The notes: a model not told the origin generated them from the letters alone. A stretch of 8,413 bases of DNA from Porticoccaceae bacterium (GCA_030590275.1 JAUUYV010000055.1:1-8413); one strand, 5' to 3'. Positions 1-6,933 are shown, counted from the first letter of the stretch. Made by a program: numbers and translations.

Positions 1-128
1 CCGACCGGATCAACCAATAACAAACGTATATTATCCGGAGGGGCTGGAGTCGTAACTTTCAAACGACAACCGGGAACCAGCGATTCAGTGTGCAACTGTA
101 GCTGCTGGTGAATTTCTATCGTGTTAAT
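1..128 (-). CDS. partial reading frame, possible SAM-dependent methyltransferase N-terminus
   Basis: Partial frame cut by the left edge of the window. Reading leftward on the minus strand, the frame is open from just after a TGA at 177-179 to position 1, and it reads like protein (…EIHQQLQLHTESLVPG…, then …PDNIRLLLVDPV). From memory, this amphipathic stretch followed by a hydrophobic 'LLLVDP' strand resembles the N-terminal part of a class I SAM-dependent methyltransferase family seen in Pseudomonas-like bacteria. The methyltransferase fold itself would lie outside the window, so this is a weak family call. There is no in-frame ATG or GTG. The choices are ATT at 128 (a loose AGGG lies about 10 nt upstream), ATT at 113, or TTG at 95. 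The frame lies just downstream of the AI-2E-family gene, whose stop is at 164-166, so it could be the last gene of that group. It could also be a decayed gene. Confidence 0.35.
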   Translation of the reverse strand, partial: MNTIEIHQQLQLHTESLVPGCRLKVTTPAPPDNIRLLLVDPV

Positions 129-163
129 AAATTTGCACCCTGCGTCTCTACCTGTAAATGCTT

Positions 164-1249
164 TTAAGCCTGATCTTCACTATCACCACCTCGCTCGCCT
201 GCAACTGTTGCCGCGAGCTCGGTAGCGCCATCGCTACCTCCTAACATGACGCCAATCCATTGTGTCTGTTCATCATTTTCAAGACCAATTTTTACCAGAA
301 TGGTCAAGGGAATCGATAACAACATGCCAACCGGGCCCAACACCCAGCCCCAGAATACTAAGGATAAAAATACCACAAGAGGTGATAAATTCAGACCTTT
401 ACCCATCCAGCGCGGCTCCAGCAAATTCCCTACTACCACGTTTATCATCAGATAACCCGCAGTAACCAACGCACCATAAACAGGACCAAGCTGAATCAGA
501 GCCAACAACACCACTGGCACCGCTGCCAGGATAGAACCGACTGTCGGAACGAAATTCATTAAAAATGCCAGCATTCCCCACATAACCGGATAGTCAACGC
601 CGAGAATCCAGAGCCACAAAACCACAAGGCTTCCAGTCAGCAAACTGGTTAAGGTTTTTATACCCAGGTAGTTGTTAACACTTTGGGTAAAGCGCCGAAT
701 TGCGCTCAAGGAATCCTCAGAAGTGTGTCTCGCCCTGGCAAGCTTTTGCGTGAAACCGACTTCTTCAGCAAGAATAAAAACAACCGTTAACAAAATCATA
801 AAGGCATTGGTCATCACATTACCAAACGACGATAAGGTATTGCCAGCGAACTGCATCACTACACCCGGGTTCACACTCTGTTGCCACTGTTCAAAATCAT
901 ATTTCACCCCACGACCGGCTAGCCACTGTTGCAAACCAATACTCATCTCCTCCAAACGAGCCTGATAGGTAGGCAGATCACTGCGAAAGTCCTGAATAGA
1001 ACTACCGACCACGGCTCCAGCCAGGGCACCAACACCAACTACACCAAGGATAATTAATAGAATTGCCATGGCGCCAGGCACCCGCAATGACTTCAACCAC
1101 GTCAATAAAGGTAAACAGATTAGTGCGATAAAGACCGATAATAAAAAGGGTACCAGAAGAGATTCCGCCGCCCTCATTCCGGCTACCACAACAACAAACG
1201 CAGCCGCTAAAAAAATAAACCGCGCCGACGCAGATACATTATTCGCCAT
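164..1249 (-). CDS. AI-2E/PerM-family membrane transporter
   Basis: Integral inner-membrane protein of the AI-2E (PerM/YdiK/TqsA) family, 361 residues, the usual family length. Visible are two N-terminal hydrophobic segments (about residues 11-50), one at 60-84, a soluble middle region (about 85-140), and a membrane-rich C-terminal half. The family signatures are clear: FLMNFVPTVGSILAAVP at about 229-245, GNLLEPRWMGKGLNLSP at 274-290 and FWGWVLGPVGMLLSIPL at 299-315. Members have been linked to AI-2 export or to Na+/H+ exchange, but most have no known substrate, so none is assigned here. ATG 1249 is chosen over ATG 1267 because a TAAGGAG site (1256-1262) sits 6 nt before it, whereas the longer form would overlap the upstream gene and lack a ribosome binding site. 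The C-terminal tail is acidic (GGDSEDQA). The gene is probably cotranscribed with the two genes upstream. Confidence 0.93.
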   Translation of the reverse strand: MANNVSASARFIFLAAAFVVVVAGMRAAESLLVPFLLSVFIALICLPLLTWLKSLRVPGAMAILLIILGVVGVGALAGAVVGSSIQDFRSDLPTYQARLEEMSIGLQQWLAGRGVKYDFEQWQQSVNPGVVMQFAGNTLSSFGNVMTNAFMILLTVVFILAEEVGFTQKLARARHTSEDSLSAIRRFTQSVNNYLGIKTLTSLLTGSLVVLWLWILGVDYPVMWGMLAFLMNFVPTVGSILAAVPVVLLALIQLGPVYGALVTAGYLMINVVVGNLLEPRWMGKGLNLSPLVVFLSLVFWGWVLGPVGMLLSIPLTILVKIGLENDEQTQWIGVMLGGSDGATELAATVAGERGGDSEDQA

Positions 1250-1255
1250 ACTTTT

Positions 1256-1262
1256 CTCCTTA
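1256..1262 (-). promoter_or_regulatory. ribosome binding site overlapping a stop codon
   Basis: TAAGGAG on the minus strand. It contains the TAA stop (1260-1262) of the upstream 112-residue gene and a GGAG core placed 6 nt before ATG 1249. It decides the start of the AI-2E-family gene and implies termination-reinitiation coupling with the gene before it. Confidence 0.8.
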
Positions 1263-1598
1263 TTCATCTATCCTGGTTTTTTGCAGTTCAGAGAGAATAC
1301 CGGCAAACAACTGCCTCCCCTTATCAGAAAACAATCGCACGCCTCCGCAATAATGTTCTTTTGCTATCTCGTGACAATGTCTCTGAATCTGGAATAGTTC
1401 ATCGTCGTGTCTGATCGGTATTGCCATAAACACGTCCCAATCCTGTTCCGTTGCCCGTCCATCGACGACCAACTCCAGTAAAGCAGCTATATTCTCTCTT
1501 TCCACCCTATAGACCGGAGACCCAATGCGGATAAAAACCAACATCGCGACAACAATAACGACAAAGGTCAGCACAAATGTGAGCATCATAGTTATCAT
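1260..1598 (-). CDS. hypothetical protein with N-terminal membrane anchor
   Basis: Protein of 112 residues that I cannot assign to a named family. Residues about 5-25 form one hydrophobic segment (LTFVLTFVVIVVAMLVFIRI). A charged, helix-rich soluble domain follows, with the stretches YRVERENIAALLELVVDG and DWDVFMAIPIRHDDEL, then two cysteine/histidine spots (RHCHEI, EHYCGG). The combination looks like a conserved small gammaproteobacterial protein rather than random sequence. Its ATG overlaps the TGA stop of the TauE/SafE gene (ATGA, 1595-1598), and its own stop lies inside the ribosome binding site of the AI-2E gene, so the three appear translationally coupled. No clear Shine-Dalgarno precedes the ATG, as expected for a coupled start. 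In-frame ATGs at 1589 and 1586 are alternative starts. Confidence 0.75.
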   Translation of the reverse strand: MITMMLTFVLTFVVIVVAMLVFIRIGSPVYRVERENIAALLELVVDGRATEQDWDVFMAIPIRHDDELFQIQRHCHEIAKEHYCGGVRLFSDKGRQLFAGILSELQKTRIDE

Positions 1599-2368
1599 GG
1601 AAATAGCAACAATTTAACCGAGAGCACCAGGGTAACCAACACAATAACCGGCTGCACCATACTTGCACCTCGACTAATCACCAGACTAGAACCCAAATAG
1701 GCACCCACCACCTGCGCTAGCGCCATCGTTAAAGCCAAACCCCAAAGGACATTACCACTATACGCAAACAAACAGGCAGAAACGCCGTTAATAGTTAGTA
1801 CCATAGCCTTGGTATGAGCCGTCGCCTTACGCAAGTTATACCCACACAAATAAACAAATAAAAAGGGCAGGATCGAACCGGTTCCTGGCCCAAAAAATCC
1901 GCCGTAAAAACCCATAACAGGAGCGGCAAACCAGGTAAATATTTGCGGAGAAACCAAAGTGCCCCTACCAAAGCCAGCATCGGAGTCCGTATCACCTACC
2001 CGAGGCGAAAACACAAAGTACACGGCAATAGCGATAAGCAATACCGGTATAAGCCGAACAAGCGCTTAGTTGCTATCCTGCTGGACTAACACCGTACCCG
2101 CGGCGGAACCCAATAAAGTCATCAACAGGGCAGCGATCATTTCCGAAGGCTTCAAATGACCACTGCGCAAAAAATTTAGGGTGGAAGCCAAGGTTCCCAC
2201 CGCGCTTTGTACTTTATTGGTACCCAAAGCAGAAAGTGGCGGTAAACCAGCCCACAGTAGAACGGGCAAGGTAATCAAGCCCCCTGCCCCGGCAATAGAA
2301 GAGATAAACCCCGCAACAAAAGCAGTGATAGTAAGCAGTACCGTAGTAAAAAAGGATATCTCTATCAC
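1595..2368 (-). pseudogene. TauE/SafE (YfcA-like) permease interrupted by an in-frame TAA
   Basis: TauE/SafE-family membrane permease, a group linked to export or uptake of sulfur-containing or other organic anions, with about 8 predicted membrane helices. Both internal repeats are present: FISSIAGAGGLITLP (residues 21-35) with GLPPLSALGTNK (41-52), and GFYGGFFGPGTGS (153-165) with YNLRKATAHTKA further on. The frame is broken by a single TAA at codon 101 (2066-2068). The same frame continues without any shift into RLIPVLLIAIAVYF. By recall of E. coli YfcA the spacing across this point is conserved, so the stop appears to replace exactly one residue. Without the stop the product would be 257 residues, near the family norm. 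The start is GTG at 2368, with an in-frame TAA just upstream and only a weak GGAT element before it. The break may be a real nonsense mutation or a sequencing error. Confidence 0.8.
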
Positions 2369-2427
2369 AGCTTATCCAGCTACCAAACACTTTGAGTGAA
2401 GCATGAAACGTCAGTAAAGGGTTTTCA

Positions 2428-2562
2428 TCAGCCCTGTTTTAATCTTTTCATAGTCAGGTTCGACTGGGAAATCGGACCAATCGGCCCCAGTTCGTCGTAC
2501 ACTACCGTTTCAACCATCGCAACACCCACCGCAGGTGCAATAGTTGTAGCATCCAGACACGA
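2428..2562 (-). pseudogene. short coding-like remnant, possibly thioesterase C-terminus
   Basis: Between the ArfB stop and the TauE start (218 bp), a minus-strand frame reads …DATTIAPAVGVAMVETVVYD, then ELGPIGPISQSNLTMKRLKQG, ending in TGA at 2428-2430. It follows a TAG at 2563-2565 in the same frame as ArfB. The alternating hydrophobic pattern 'VETVVYDE-GPIG-SQS' looks like the last two strands of a hotdog-fold acyl-CoA thioesterase, recalled by pattern only. If translated at all, ATG 2517 would give 29 residues, with a loose GGTGG ahead of it. The most economical reading is the tail of a gene whose front part has been lost. A small independent protein or chance are the alternatives. The rest of the gap (2369-2427) shows nothing I can name. 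Confidence 0.3.
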
Positions 2563-2586
2563 CTATTCGCCTTCCATCTCGAATAA

Positions 2587-3003
2587 TTATTCGGAAGTAA
2601 CACGGCCACGCAGCGCTTTAGTCTTACCATGCTTAGTTTTACGGTCCATACGCTTTTTCTTCGAATTTTTACTAGGTTTAGTCGCCACTCTGAATTTTTG
2701 TTTCGCGGTGGCTGCAGCAATCAGGTCCCGCAAACGCTCCCTGCTATCCTGCCGATTCTTTTCCTGCGTACGATATTTCTGGGCCTTGATAACGATTATC
2801 CCATCGCTGGATATGCGACTATCATTTAATCGTAGAAGACGGTTTTTATAATCGGTGGGTAGCGAAGATGCCTTAATATCAAAGCGTAAATGTATCGCGC
2901 TCGATACCTTATTCACATTTTGACCGCCCGCACCCTGAGCGCGGATAGCGGTGATATCTATCTCCTGATCCGGAATAGCAATGTGATTTCTTATGACTAA
3001 CAC
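2587..3003 (-). CDS. arfB: alternative ribosome-rescue factor ArfB (peptidyl-tRNA hydrolase, YaeJ)
   Basis: Codon-independent peptidyl-tRNA hydrolase that frees ribosomes stalled on mRNAs lacking a stop codon. The catalytic GGQ is at residues 26-28 within RAQGAGGQNVNKVSSAIHLR, the same position as in E. coli ArfB. The C-terminal tail, rich in Lys and Arg (from about residue 105: KPSKNSKKKRMDRKTKHGKTKALRGRV), matches the tail that enters the empty mRNA channel in the family. Length is 138 residues against 140 in E. coli. The start is GTG at 3003: the N-terminus MLVIRNHIAIPD aligns with the E. coli start and a TAA lies upstream in frame. No Shine-Dalgarno is visible before it. The gene starts 33 bp after the symporter stop, so it may be read through from that transcript. 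Confidence 0.95.
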   Translation of the reverse strand: MLVIRNHIAIPDQEIDITAIRAQGAGGQNVNKVSSAIHLRFDIKASSLPTDYKNRLLRLNDSRISSDGIIVIKAQKYRTQEKNRQDSRERLRDLIAAATAKQKFRVATKPSKNSKKKRMDRKTKHGKTKALRGRVTSE

Positions 3004-3036
3004 AATGAGTCTATCTATTTAATTGAGAGTTTAATC

Positions 3037-4608
3037 TTAGGCGGATTCGCTACCGAACACTATATCCAGATGCTCTTTAGGTAAAGAGGTAGTCGCCAAC
3101 GATACCACTACTGTCACTAATATCGATAAAGCTTCACCAACCGTCGTACAGGCGAAAGGGTTATTGGCCTGACTCCCCACCCAGAAAAATCCCTGTTCAA
3201 TTAAATTGCCATCTACTACGCCTGCAGGTAACCAGGCATTGCGCAGCACAGTAAAAGCGATGGCCCCGGTAATAAAACCCCAGATCGCTCCCTGCCTGGT
3301 CACGCCACGCCAGAAAACCCCCAAAATCATAGGCCCAGCCAAAGCAGCCATCATGCCACCGAGGCCAACCCACACCATGAGCGCTATGTTTTGACCAATG
3401 GAATAATAAGCTAATACCGCAGCACCAAGCAGTACAAAAATAATCGACCAACGGCTAATACGTAGCACGTTGTGGTCTATCTCCGCCTCGCTCGCCTCCG
3501 GATGTAATACCTTCGCCAGAGTGCGACGATAAATATCATTCGCAAATACCTGCGAGGTGGAAATCACCAAACCGTCGGCAGTGGACATGATCGCTGACAA
3601 AATAGCCACGCCAAGTAGAGCAGCCAGCCATACCGGAAACAGTTCAATAAACAGGGAGGGAATCGCCTGATTAGCTCCGCCCGGCTGAGACAATAAAACA
3701 TCTCCCAGCACCGCCCGAGCTAGAATACCGCCAAATATCATAGAGGCAAGCACAAGACCCATTACCAGACATACCAGGAGAAATTTGGTGCGGCCAATGC
3801 CTTCCTTCAGAGCCCATACTTTATTTCCAATATGAGGCAACATTCCCAACGATAAATGCGCTAGAAATATAGCAATAAAATCCCACCAGGAATCGAAAAT
3901 TGCCGAACCTTCGTAATGCGCCTGCACCAACTGTGGATCCTGCTCCGACAAGCGAGCCATCACTCCAGATACGCCACCACCTTCAACGCCCACACCCAGT
4001 ACAAACAACACCACAATCATCAACGCTAGACCCAGCATCATGGCGCCCTGCGCGCCATCGGTAATGATGTCCGCGTGGGCACCGCCCAAAACCACATAGA
4101 CCAACAGTACCGCGGTAGTGACCGCTAAAGCCGAAATCGCATCGAGGCCCAGCATTTGTTCAAACATCACCAAACCCGCGAGTAGCTGAGCAGCCAGATA
4201 AAACAACAAAACGATAGAGAACACAGCCACCAGAACACGTAGAACTTCCGACTGATAACGATCACCCATAAACTCGGGGATAGAGCGATTATGGAAACTA
4301 TTCCCAGCTTTTTGCACTTGTTTAAAGCACAACCAGACCCCCAGGTACACCGCGAAAGGGTAAACCAATGCGTAACCCAGAGCCGGGAATCCAAAGCGAT
4401 AACCGAGACCCGGGATACCGAGGAAGGTCGCACCGGAAGCTGTCGTTGCCGTCATCGCGAAGGCCAGAAACCAAAGTCCGTAACCGCCCCGAGCCGTGGC
4501 GAAATCATCACTATTTTTAACGTGCCGCATGCCCAGATAACCGAAACCAATCATGGCTCCCACGTAGACAAACAGAAATCCCCAGGCCCAAACTCGCAAG
4601 GAATCCAT
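3037..4608 (-). CDS. sodium:solute symporter (SSS family)
   Basis: Inner-membrane Na+-coupled symporter of the SSS family, 523 residues, with roughly 13 hydrophobic segments as expected for the LeuT-like fold. Family landmarks seen: the broken first core helix with TATTASGATFLGIPG (53-67), GGAHADIITDGAQGAMM (175-191), and the Na2-site helix SAIMSTADGLVISTSQVF (338-355) followed by NDIYRR (357-362). The Ser-Thr pair at 342-343 corresponds to the sodium-binding residues known in PutP and vSGLT. The general look is PanF-like, but the substrate cannot be told; a carboxylate is plausible. ATG 4608 is preferred over TTG 4611 because AGGAGAG (4613-4619) then has 6 nt spacing from its GGAG core. A tandem direct repeat lies 51-86 nt upstream. 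The gene follows the cyclase gene, and its substrate may be related to that enzyme's product. Confidence 0.92.
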   Translation of the reverse strand: MDSLRVWAWGFLFVYVGAMIGFGYLGMRHVKNSDDFATARGGYGLWFLAFAMTATTASGATFLGIPGLGYRFGFPALGYALVYPFAVYLGVWLCFKQVQKAGNSFHNRSIPEFMGDRYQSEVLRVLVAVFSIVLLFYLAAQLLAGLVMFEQMLGLDAISALAVTTAVLLVYVVLGGAHADIITDGAQGAMMLGLALMIVVLFVLGVGVEGGGVSGVMARLSEQDPQLVQAHYEGSAIFDSWWDFIAIFLAHLSLGMLPHIGNKVWALKEGIGRTKFLLVCLVMGLVLASMIFGGILARAVLGDVLLSQPGGANQAIPSLFIELFPVWLAALLGVAILSAIMSTADGLVISTSQVFANDIYRRTLAKVLHPEASEAEIDHNVLRISRWSIIFVLLGAAVLAYYSIGQNIALMVWVGLGGMMAALAGPMILGVFWRGVTRQGAIWGFITGAIAFTVLRNAWLPAGVVDGNLIEQGFFWVGSQANNPFACTTVGEALSILVTVVVSLATTSLPKEHLDIVFGSESA

Positions 4609-4658
4609 CAAGCTCTCCTGTTCTCTAACAAGTGATCAAATAGTAAAAAAGTTCCAGA

Positions 4659-4694
4659 CACGGCAGCACTTAAATACGCACGTCTGCACTTAAA
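4659..4694 (-). repeat. tandem direct repeat, candidate regulator site upstream of the symporter
   Basis: Two copies of a 16-bp unit, 14 of 16 bases identical: TTTAAGTGCAGACGTG (4679-4694) and TTTAAGTGCTGCCGTG (4659-4674) on the minus strand. The second copy begins exactly 20 bp after the first, about two helical turns. They sit in the 112-bp gap between the cyclase stop and the symporter start, on the promoter side of the symporter. The periodicity is typical of sites bound by a dimeric activator on one DNA face, such as AraC-type half-sites. No regulator gene is in the window. Confidence 0.5.
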
Positions 4695-4720
4695 ACAGCC
4701 ATCTCTCGGCAAAAGCGATC

Positions 4721-5671
4721 TCAGTATATGGCAACGGGGTCAATCATCGCCTGTACGGTACCGCGGATGCGGTGAGGACCAAGCACAAAAAAGAATTCAA
4801 AAGCCTTATCTCGAACCAGAGGGCCAGTCTGCATGGTTTCCAGGATATAAATACCGTGCTCGCGCATTAATATCAGATGACCCGCAAATAGATTACCCTT
4901 ATTTTGCGGTGGCACCACATCCACACCCCAGGTATCTGCGCCCACCGCAACAACATTTTTATCCGCCAGATACTGCGCGACTTCTTCAGAAATACCCGGT
5001 TCCTGACTACCCCATGTTTTCGGGTCTTTAGTGATCATATTTTCTGTCCAGCCAGTGTGGAACAACACAACGTCACCTTCCTCGATGACGAGCTTCTGTT
5101 TCTTTAACACCGCCTCGACGTCCTCCACCGAAAAATATTGACCACCCTTCATATAATCAACACCAAAATGGCCCGCCATATCCAGTACCACCCCGCGAGC
5201 TACTATGGGTGGGACCTTCTCGATACCCATTTTTGTCACACCGGTAGTCTGGACAAAGTCTTTACCCTCGTTGCAATTGTAAAAAACTCCGTGCTGACCA
5301 ACGTGTCCGAGTCCATCGAGCTGGGAGCCAATACCAAACCAGCCCTGGAATACGTCATCGTTGTAGTTAAAACCGTTGGTAAAGGCCTCTCGCCCCCACT
5401 CCTGACCCGGTTGAATAATCTGCAGATTCAAACTCCGCGGCCCAAAGGCAGGTGTGTCTTTATCAATCACTATGCCCAGATGTCGAGTGACGCCCTTTTT
5501 TATTAGTTTCGAGGCCTTCAGTACACTGTCTGCAGAAATCAGGTTGGCGGAACCAATTTCATCAGCAGCACCCCATTGACTGGGTAGACAGGATTCCGCC
5601 ACCGATCCAGTGGCTATCAGCATTACTGCCATTACCACGACAACTTCTTTTAAACGACTTATTTTTATCAT
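4721..5671 (-). CDS. exported cyclase-family (kynurenine formamidase-like) hydrolase
   Basis: Putative metal-dependent hydrolase of the cyclase family (Pfam Cyclase, PF04199, as in KynB), 316 residues. ATG 5671 is chosen over the longer form at 5719 because GGAGAG (5677-5682) lies 7 nt upstream and the protein then starts with a clean signal peptide: MIKISRLK, a hydrophobic core at about 10-21, and a cleavage site after GSVA (residue 25). The protein is therefore probably periplasmic. The family motif HxGTHxDxxxH appears as GIGSQLDGLGH (113-123), keeping D119 and H123 but with Gly and Gln in place of the first two His. The later pair H265 and E278 (AGHLILMREHGIYILET) and GDVVLFHTGW fit the family. 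The enzyme may open a cyclic amide or ester, but no substrate can be assigned. It lies between the LLM oxygenases and the symporter, with a terminator upstream, so it has its own promoter. Confidence 0.85.
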   Translation of the reverse strand: MIKISRLKEVVVVMAVMLIATGSVAESCLPSQWGAADEIGSANLISADSVLKASKLIKKGVTRHLGIVIDKDTPAFGPRSLNLQIIQPGQEWGREAFTNGFNYNDDVFQGWFGIGSQLDGLGHVGQHGVFYNCNEGKDFVQTTGVTKMGIEKVPPIVARGVVLDMAGHFGVDYMKGGQYFSVEDVEAVLKKQKLVIEEGDVVLFHTGWTENMITKDPKTWGSQEPGISEEVAQYLADKNVVAVGADTWGVDVVPPQNKGNLFAGHLILMREHGIYILETMQTGPLVRDKAFEFFFVLGPHRIRGTVQAMIDPVAIY

Positions 5672-5676
5672 AGTCA

Positions 5677-5682
5677 CTCTCC
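5677..5682 (-). promoter_or_regulatory. ribosome binding site that sets the cyclase start
   Basis: GGAGAG on the minus strand; its GGAG core is 7 nt before ATG 5671. It favours the start giving a normal signal peptide. The upstream in-frame ATG at 5719 has no comparable site. Confidence 0.7.
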
Positions 5683-5747
5683 GTATCCCCAGGCTTTGTA
5701 AACAAAATTTTGGTGCCACATGTATTTAATCAGGGTCATTGTAGCCT

Positions 5748-5763
5748 CTGCATGTTGGGTAAG
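5748..5763 (-). promoter_or_regulatory. motif shared with the LLM gene leader
   Basis: Minus-strand CTTACCCAACATGCAG, 77 nt upstream of the cyclase start. It shares the 11-mer CCAACATGCAG with the upstream region of the neighbouring LLM gene (7026-7040, CTTGCCAACATGCAG); the flanking CTT also matches if one base is skipped. It directly precedes a -10-like TACAAT. It may be a common regulator site or part of a shared promoter. Confidence 0.4.
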
Positions 5764-5773
5764 CAGCGAACAT

Positions 5774-5802
5774 AAAAAAAACGACCCCTTACCGGGGCCG
5801 TT
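5774..5802 (-). terminator. intrinsic terminator after the LLM gene
   Basis: On the minus strand ACGGCCCC-GGTAA-GGGGTCGT forms an 8-bp stem (one G-T wobble) with a 5-nt loop, followed by a run of T at 5774-5781. It lies 25 nt after the stop of the LLM gene at 5827 and separates it from the cyclase gene. Confidence 0.88.
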
Positions 5803-5826
5803 CGACTTACCTGAAGAACCTGCTAC

Positions 5827-6918
5827 CTAAGCCACGTCACTCATGGTCTCCACCGCCGGCAACTCCTTCAATCTAGGTAGCACCTCTTTGCTAAACAGCT
5901 TGAAACTCTTTTCCGCCACATCGAAAGGCATATCAGCATAGGTAAAAACCCCGTTAAACCCACCGTTACCGATTTTATTGTGGATATCGATGATTTTGTC
6001 ATAGCATTGATCTGGCGTTCCCCAAACCTGCAAACCCATAAACATTTCAGCAATGGCATCTCGCCCAGCCTCGTTTATCACTTCAGACATATTCACGTAG
6101 TACTCATATCCCTTGCGGTTTTTGAAGTAATCCTTGTCCATCTCATAGTGGTCGATAACACTCTGCCAGTAACCGGTAATATATTTGCCCGCTGCTTCTT
6201 CAGCAGCACCGGCGTCCTCGTGACAATAAGTCCAGCAAGCCGCGATAGGAGCAGGCGGGTTCTCCTCGTGAACCTTGTTAAACAACTGTCGGTAGTTTTC
6301 AATGTCTACCGCCACTTCTTCCCAGGGTTTGTGAGGCACCAGTAAAAGCCCCAGACCGAGCTCAGCCATCATCAATATTGAATCGGGAGACATCGACGCG
6401 GCATAGCTGCGTCCCTTAAAACTCTTAAACGGAGCCGGCCGTAACGGCGCTTTAACCTGCTTAATCAAATCTCCGTCCAACTCGCAGTAACCCTGTTCCA
6501 GGCCTTCGCAAATCATTTTTGTGGATTCGGCAAACGTTTCTTTGGCTTCACCCTGGTTTAAGCCGAAAGTATCAAACTCCACCCGCGCCAGGCCACGACC
6601 AAAACCCATAATTACCCTGCCGTTTGACAGGTTATCGAGCATCGAGATCTCCTCGGCTACTCGCACCGGGTCGTGCCAGGGCAAAATAACTGCCATGCTA
6701 CCCAGGCTCACTTTTTCAGTTTTACCCGCTACGTAGGTTAACCATTGGATGACATCCGGGCACATGGTGTAACCGGTAAAATGGTGCTCCACCCCCCAGA
6801 TTGAGTCGTAACCCAGCCCCTCTGCTTGCTCGGCCATACGAATTTCATGCTGATAGACGTCAAAATCGTTCAAATTATTCCATGGATTCTGGAAGATACA
6901 GGACAAACCAACTTTCAT
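5827..6918 (-). CDS. LLM-class flavin-dependent oxidoreductase (luciferase-like)
   Basis: Luciferase-like monooxygenase-family enzyme, 363 residues, probably a cytoplasmic TIM barrel using reduced FMN or F420. Seen: N-terminal strand MKVGLSCIFQN, then WGVEHHFTGY with EHHF at 44-47, which matches the His44/His45 region of bacterial luciferase LuxA. The core PVRVAEEISMLDNLSNGRV and GFGRGLA is typical of the family. A C-terminal MGLQVWGTPDQCYDKI matches the usual 'GTPe.c..ki' helix. ATG 6918 is chosen because AAAGGAG (6927-6933) lies 8 nt before it; ATG 6945 has no such site and adds a non-family extension. The protein is homologous along its whole length to the product of the next gene upstream, so the two look like an old tandem duplication. 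No flavin reductase gene is in the window. It has its own terminator downstream and lies after one, so it should have its own promoter. Confidence 0.9.
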   Translation of the reverse strand: MKVGLSCIFQNPWNNLNDFDVYQHEIRMAEQAEGLGYDSIWGVEHHFTGYTMCPDVIQWLTYVAGKTEKVSLGSMAVILPWHDPVRVAEEISMLDNLSNGRVIMGFGRGLARVEFDTFGLNQGEAKETFAESTKMICEGLEQGYCELDGDLIKQVKAPLRPAPFKSFKGRSYAASMSPDSILMMAELGLGLLLVPHKPWEEVAVDIENYRQLFNKVHEENPPAPIAACWTYCHEDAGAAEEAAGKYITGYWQSVIDHYEMDKDYFKNRKGYEYYVNMSEVINEAGRDAIAEMFMGLQVWGTPDQCYDKIIDIHNKIGNGGFNGVFTYADMPFDVAEKSFKLFSKEVLPRLKELPAVETMSDVA

Positions 6919-6926
6919 TTTCTCTT

Positions 6927-6933
6927 CTCCTTT
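6927..6933 (-). promoter_or_regulatory. ribosome binding site that sets the LLM start
   Basis: AAAGGAG on the minus strand, 8 nt from ATG 6918. It supports the start that matches the conserved N-terminus MKVG shared with the paralogue. Confidence 0.7.

Noticed and set aside
1595..2041. Second half of the permease as an independent gene starting at TTG 2041
   Set aside because: It would begin inside a membrane helix, has no ribosome binding site, and is in the same frame as the first half; one broken gene explains it better.
2410..2436. AGGG…CCCT hairpin after the short remnant frame
   Set aside because: Four to five base pairs with a large loop and no T run; consistent with chance.
2396..2851. 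Plus-strand open frame of 151 codons across the arfB gap
   Set aside because: It overlaps arfB on the opposite strand, has low-complexity, family-unlike sequence, and no ribosome binding site.
4291..4635. Plus-strand open frame of 114 codons over the symporter start
   Set aside because: It is antisense to a well-supported symporter gene and its composition is not protein-like.
4651..4690. CAGAC…GTCTG pairing followed by six T upstream of the symporter as a terminator
   Set aside because: Only five base pairs with a long loop, and AAC lies between the stem and the T run; too weak to call.
5672..5719. Longer cyclase start at ATG 5719
   Set aside because: The 16 extra residues would bury the signal peptide and there is no ribosome binding site; ATG 5671 has GGAGAG at good spacing.
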